From GCA-002727735 sp036159515 (GTDB lineage Bacteria > Bacteroidota > Bacteroidia > Flavobacteriales_D > Parvicellaceae): a DNA stretch of 17,800 bases. The stretch is taken from positions 1 to 17,800 of the forward strand of contig JAYYEV010000059.1 of assembly GCA_036159515.1 (NCBI GenBank). The letters are read 5' to 3'. The position numbers and the translations under genes were made by a program. Of the stretch, positions 14,752-17,800 are shown in pieces. Below the pieces are notes generated by a model. That model did no database searches and was not told the origin of the DNA. It saw only the letters and a program-made list of their open reading frames with translations. Each line of letters begins with the position of its first letter. Position 1 is the first letter of the stretch.

Positions 14752-16241
14752 ATTTTATCCCTATTCAAAAAATTCTCTGACTTGACCATTAGGTCATGCA
14801 ACACTATATCTTCTTCAACGAAAGGAACTTCATTTAAATAGTTTTTTAGCAAATTTTCCAATTGAGGAGATGTGTTTCTTGAAGTTCTAAAAGCAAAGGC
14901 TTGAGAAGCTACTAAAAGCTCAATACTTAATATACGTTGTGCGTTCTCAATAACCTCTTTTAACTTTACGGCAGAAATACTTCCCATACTTACGTGATCT
15001 TCTTGTCCATTAGAGGATTCTATACTATCTACACTAGCAGGTTGACAAAGGATTTTATTTTTACTTACAATACTTGCTGCCGTGTACTGCGGAATCATTA
15101 ATCCAGAATTTAAACCTGGATTTTTGACTAAGAAAGCAGGAAGTCCACGAGTTCCTGAAATCAACTTATAAATTCTCCTTTCCGAAATATTACCCAACTC
15201 AGCTACAGCTATGGCTAGGAAATCCATAATATAAGCCAAAGGTTGACCATGAAAATTCCCTGCTGAAATGATTTGATTTTTATTATCCAAAATCACAGGA
15301 TTATCGGTAACTGAATTGATTTCAATTTCTACTTTATGCTTAAAATCAATAAAAACATCATAAGAGGCGCCATGCACTTGAGGAATACATCTAAAAGAAT
15401 AAGGATCCTGTACATCTTTATTTTTTACATTTTTTAGGTCACTTCCTGACAGTAATTTTAAAATTTCTGCAGAGATAAATTGTTGACCATAATATGGCCG
15501 TAAAGCATGTACTTCTGGATGAAATGGACTTAATTGACAATTATAAGCATCTAGTGACAATGCTGAAATTTTAGTAGAATGGTCAAATAATCGAGAAACT
15601 TGTAATGCAGCATGTACTGCATAAGCAGACATAAACTGAGTTCCATTTAATAGAGCTAACCCCTCTTTACTTTCAAGAGAAATAGGAGTAATATTAAAAT
15701 CAACATGTACTTGTTCAGCCGAAATTAATTTGTTTTTATGCAAAACCAAACCTTCTCCTATTAAAGCTAATGACATATGTGCCAATGGCGCCAAATCTCC
15801 AGAAGCACCTAGAGAACCTTGCTCATAAACAATTGGAAAAATGTCATGATTAAAAAAATAAATTAGTCTTTTAAGCGTAGAAAGAGTTATACCTGAATAA
15901 CCTCTGGATAAGGATTGAATCTTCAATAAGATCATGATTTTCACCAGCTCATTATCTACTTGCTTTCCAAAACCACAAGCATGTGAACGAACAAGATTAA
16001 CTTGTAATTTTTTAAGCTTATCACTTGAAATCACCTCGTTACAAAGAGAACCAAAACCTGTATTGATTCCGTAATGTAATGCATCCGTATTTTCTAATTT
16101 TTTATCTAAATATTGTCTATTAGATAAAATCTTTTCTTCTGTTTTTTGATCTAGTTTTAATCTTAGGTTTCCCTTCAAAATAGATTTAATATCAGCGATA
16201 GTTAAATCATTTTGCGAAATATAGAAGTACTTATCACTCAT
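14748..16241 (-). CDS. hutH: Histidine ammonia-lyase
   Basis: Removes ammonia from L-histidine to give urocanate. The MIO cofactor forms autocatalytically from Ala-Ser-Gly at about 146-148 in GSLGASGDLAPLAH. Other aromatic lyase features are YGINTGFGSL, LVRSHACGFG (His87, in the HAL specificity position), NGTQFMSAY, VQDPYSFRCIPQVHG, NPGLNSGLMIPQ and the HAL-type NGQEDHVSMGS; this pattern favours histidine over tyrosine or phenylalanine. Length is 497 residues with the ATG at 16241. A GTG three codons upstream is possible but adds nothing. The gene starts 8 bp inside the end of hisS. No other hut gene (hutU, hutI, hutG) is in the window, so the degradation pathway is either encoded elsewhere or the enzyme acts alone. 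Confidence 0.92.
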   Translation of the reverse strand: MSDKYFYISQNDLTIADIKSILKGNLRLKLDQKTEEKILSNRQYLDKKLENTDALHYGINTGFGSLCNEVISSDKLKKLQVNLVRSHACGFGKQVDNELVKIMILLKIQSLSRGYSGITLSTLKRLIYFFNHDIFPIVYEQGSLGASGDLAPLAHMSLALIGEGLVLHKNKLISAEQVHVDFNITPISLESKEGLALLNGTQFMSAYAVHAALQVSRLFDHSTKISALSLDAYNCQLSPFHPEVHALRPYYGQQFISAEILKLLSGSDLKNVKNKDVQDPYSFRCIPQVHGASYDVFIDFKHKVEIEINSVTDNPVILDNKNQIISAGNFHGQPLAYIMDFLAIAVAELGNISERRIYKLISGTRGLPAFLVKNPGLNSGLMIPQYTAASIVSKNKILCQPASVDSIESSNGQEDHVSMGSISAVKLKEVIENAQRILSIELLVASQAFAFRTSRNTSPQLENLLKNYLNEVPFVEEDIVLHDLMVKSENFLNRDKI

Positions 16242-17589
16242 TAAGGTCACTTAAAAATTGACTTAATTTTAACATGTGTTGCTTGCCCGTGTCCATATTT
16301 TTCAATTCAACTTCCATTTCCTCTCTAAATTCCTCGTTTACAAACACTATGTACGGAATGTTGTTTTGATTAGCATATTTTAGCTGTTTTTTTAATTTAT
16401 GATCGCTGTTTGGATAAATCATTACTCTTTTTAAGCTTTCTCTTATTTTATTTGCAACCATCATAGCGTTAACCATATTATCTGATCTATCAATGATCAA
16501 ATATTCGGGAGATATAATGGAGTCTGTTGGAAATAACTGACATTCATTAAGCACATCGAAAATTCGCTCTGCACCGAAAGAAATTCCAACACCTGAAATG
16601 TCATTCAATCCAAATTGAGAGGTCAAATTATCGTATCTACCTCCTCCGACAACACTTCCCATGTTATAATTGTTCAGAATCACCTCAAAAATACATCCTG
16701 TATAATAATTTAATCCTCTAGCTAATGTCAAATTTAGCTTAACATTTTGTATGCCTAATTTATCACAAGCATTCGTAATATATCTTATTTCCTGAATGCC
16801 TTCATTACCCAATGGAGCATCTCCAATAGTGTTTTGAAGCCATGTAAGTGTTTCATCAATATCACTATCTGTATCAAATATGGTGGCAAACAACTCGTTA
16901 CAAGAAGGATTATTAAAATTTTCTTTCAATTCATTTAAGACATTATCCTTACCTACCTTGTCTAATTTATCGATGATTACAGCAATTTTTTCAAAATTTT
17001 CGATTTCACCACATGATTCAATAAGAGCATATAAAATTTTTCGATTATTAATTTGGATCGTGTGGTTCGGCAATTGCAGTTTAGTAAATACATTTCTAAT
17101 AATTTGAATTAATTCAATTTCGGCATTCAAAGAACTTGTTCCAATAACATCTACATCGCATTGATAAAACTCCCTGTACCTACCCCTTTGAGGCCTATCT
17201 GCTCTCCAAACAGGTTGAATTTGATACCTCTTGAAAGGAAAATGGATTTCATTCTGATGTTGAACCACATATCTTGCAAATGGAACCGTTAAATCATACC
17301 GTAGTGCTTCCTCTGAAAAAAAATGGTCTGATACATTATCTTGAGTTTGAGCTGATTGAACTGCATGATTAAATTTAGCCCCTCTCTTTAGAATTTTAAA
17401 CAATAACTGATCCCCTTCTTCTCCATATTTACCGGTTAGGGTAGTTAATTTTTCCATGGATGGTGTCTCCATAGGCAAGAAACCAAATAACTGAAACTCT
17501 TTTCTTAATATTTCAAAAATATAATTTCTTTTTGACACTTCTTCTGGCGAGAAATCTCTTGTTCCTGTCGGTATACTTGGCTTACTCAT
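16234..17589 (-). CDS. hisS: Histidyl-tRNA synthetase
   Basis: Class II aminoacyl-tRNA synthetase charging tRNA-His. Visible are the N-terminal GTRDFSPEE, LRYDLTVPFARY (97-108), motif 2 with RADRPQRGRYREFYQCDVD (129-147), the histidine-specific LARGLNYYTG (289-298), GGGRYDNL (315-322) and motif 3 GVGISFGAERIF (333-344), then the anticodon-binding domain to residue 451. An extended middle segment (about 150-285) is as in the bacterial/eukaryotic-like HisRS form. The ATG start is directly preceded by an AT-rich gap of about 45 bases containing a weak -7-like TATATTTT, and by the tRNA-Ser terminator. It overlaps hutH, so both are likely on one mRNA. Confidence 0.97.
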   Translation of the reverse strand: MSKPSIPTGTRDFSPEEVSKRNYIFEILRKEFQLFGFLPMETPSMEKLTTLTGKYGEEGDQLLFKILKRGAKFNHAVQSAQTQDNVSDHFFSEEALRYDLTVPFARYVVQHQNEIHFPFKRYQIQPVWRADRPQRGRYREFYQCDVDVIGTSSLNAEIELIQIIRNVFTKLQLPNHTIQINNRKILYALIESCGEIENFEKIAVIIDKLDKVGKDNVLNELKENFNNPSCNELFATIFDTDSDIDETLTWLQNTIGDAPLGNEGIQEIRYITNACDKLGIQNVKLNLTLARGLNYYTGCIFEVILNNYNMGSVVGGGRYDNLTSQFGLNDISGVGISFGAERIFDVLNECQLFPTDSIISPEYLIIDRSDNMVNAMMVANKIRESLKRVMIYPNSDHKLKKQLKYANQNNIPYIVFVNEEFREEMEVELKNMDTGKQHMLKLSQFLSDLNE

Positions 17590-17633
17590 AAAGAACTAAA
17601 ATATAAATTAAATACCAACCTAGAATTAAAAAT

Positions 17634-17659
17634 AAAAAAACCTCGCATTGCGAGGTTTT
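17634..17659 (-). terminator. Intrinsic terminator between tRNA-Ser and hisS
   Basis: On the minus strand, seven bases after the tRNA discriminator, a perfect 10-bp stem (AAAACCTCGC / GCGAGGTTTT) with a 3-base loop runs into a stretch of T. It ends the tRNA transcript and separates it from hisS, which must then have its own promoter. The A-run on the other side makes it symmetric in form. Confidence 0.88.
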
Positions 17660-17665
17660 ATTAAG

Positions 17666-17750
17666 CGGAGAGTGAGGGATTCGAACCCCCGGTACCTTTC
17701 GGCACAATGGTTTTCAAGACCACCGCATTCGACCACTCTGCCAACTCTCC
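17666..17750 (-). tRNA. tRNA-Ser (anticodon TGA)
   Basis: The 85-base gene folds as a class II tRNA. Acceptor GGAGAGT pairs with ACTCTCC, with discriminator G. Anticodon arm GTGGT / ACCAT encloses loop CTTGAAA with anticodon TGA. The long variable arm GTGCC-GAAA-GGTAC is diagnostic of serine or leucine and here, with discriminator G and the anticodon, of serine. The T arm is GGGGG-TTCGAAT-CCCTC. The 3' CCA is not encoded (CTT follows) and must be added by the CCA enzyme. It reads UCA and, by wobble, other UCN codons. Confidence 0.97.
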
Positions 17751-17759
17751 GTGAGTGCG

Positions 17760-17767
17760 CAAAAATA
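17760..17767 (-). promoter_or_regulatory. Bacteroidota -7 promoter element for tRNA-Ser
   Basis: On the minus strand these bases read TATTTTTG, a perfect TAnnTTTG match ending nine bases before the mature tRNA 5' end. A transcript start near 17755 would leave a very short 5' trailer for RNase P to remove. No TTG is seen at the -33 distance within the remaining 33 bases. Confidence 0.55.
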
Positions 17768-17800
17768 GAAAAAACATTTATTATTGATAATAATTATAAA

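Noticed and set aside
16242..16250. GTG start for hutH three codons upstream
   Set aside because: It adds only three residues and deepens the overlap with hisS. The ATG at 16241 is the better start.
1..17800. CRISPR array, insertion sequence, integrase/attachment site, prophage or riboswitch
   Set aside because: No direct-repeat array, transposase, integrase, terminal repeats or structured leader was seen. Gaps are too short, and the tRNA-Ser has no integrase or repeated 3' end within the window.

Overview
The window looks like an AT-rich chromosomal stretch from a Bacteroidota bacterium, probably a marine or free-living Flavobacteriales relative. This is inferred from gene content: a CMP-KDO pathway for lipopolysaccharide, a bacillithiol-type BshB1 deacetylase, GWxTD, DUF4294 and DUF4442 proteins, several secreted proteins with short signal peptides, almost no Shine-Dalgarno sequences, and copies of the Bacteroidota -7 promoter element TAnnTTTG. 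There is no sign of phage, insertion sequence, CRISPR array, toxin-antitoxin pair or defence island. It reads as core genome packed very tightly; the largest gene-free gap outside the right end is 88 bp.

Left part (1-4.5 kb): rplT ends the usual infC-rpmI-rplT operon and is followed by a strong intrinsic terminator. That terminator is embedded in the 3' end of a convergent glycosyltransferase gene, which overlaps pdxH. pdxH and kdsB diverge from a 26-bp gap holding two back-to-back -7 elements. kdsB, a single-domain kdsD and a metal-dependent-type kdsA form a KDO operon that supplies three of the four steps to CMP-KDO (kdsC is not here).

Middle (4.5-11.5 kb): a minus-strand operon encodes a secreted M28 metallopeptidase, BshB1 and a coiled-coil lipoprotein, spaced by overlaps or 2 bp. 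Divergent from it are a thioredoxin-fold CxxC protein and 5-formyltetrahydrofolate cyclo-ligase. These are followed by an unrecognised exported protein with four cysteines, a DUF4442 hotdog protein, an exported S1/P1-nuclease/phospholipase C-fold protein and a convergent exported DUF4294 protein.

Right part (11.5-17.8 kb): a GWxTD protein, a family-2 glycosyltransferase and a YwqK/MORN-like repeat protein form a plus-strand operon. The glycosyltransferase has no ATG, GTG or TTG anywhere near the start of its domain and most likely starts at an ATT two bases after the preceding stop. Convergent to this operon is hisS-hutH, whose reading frames overlap by 8 bp. It is preceded by a tRNA-Ser(UGA) with its own -7 element and terminator.

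No clearly new system is visible. The most interesting observations are non-standard initiation of the 13-kb glycosyltransferase, -7 elements so close to start codons that leaderless mRNAs are predicted, a terminator that doubles as coding sequence, and overlapping stop codons at every other convergent junction.
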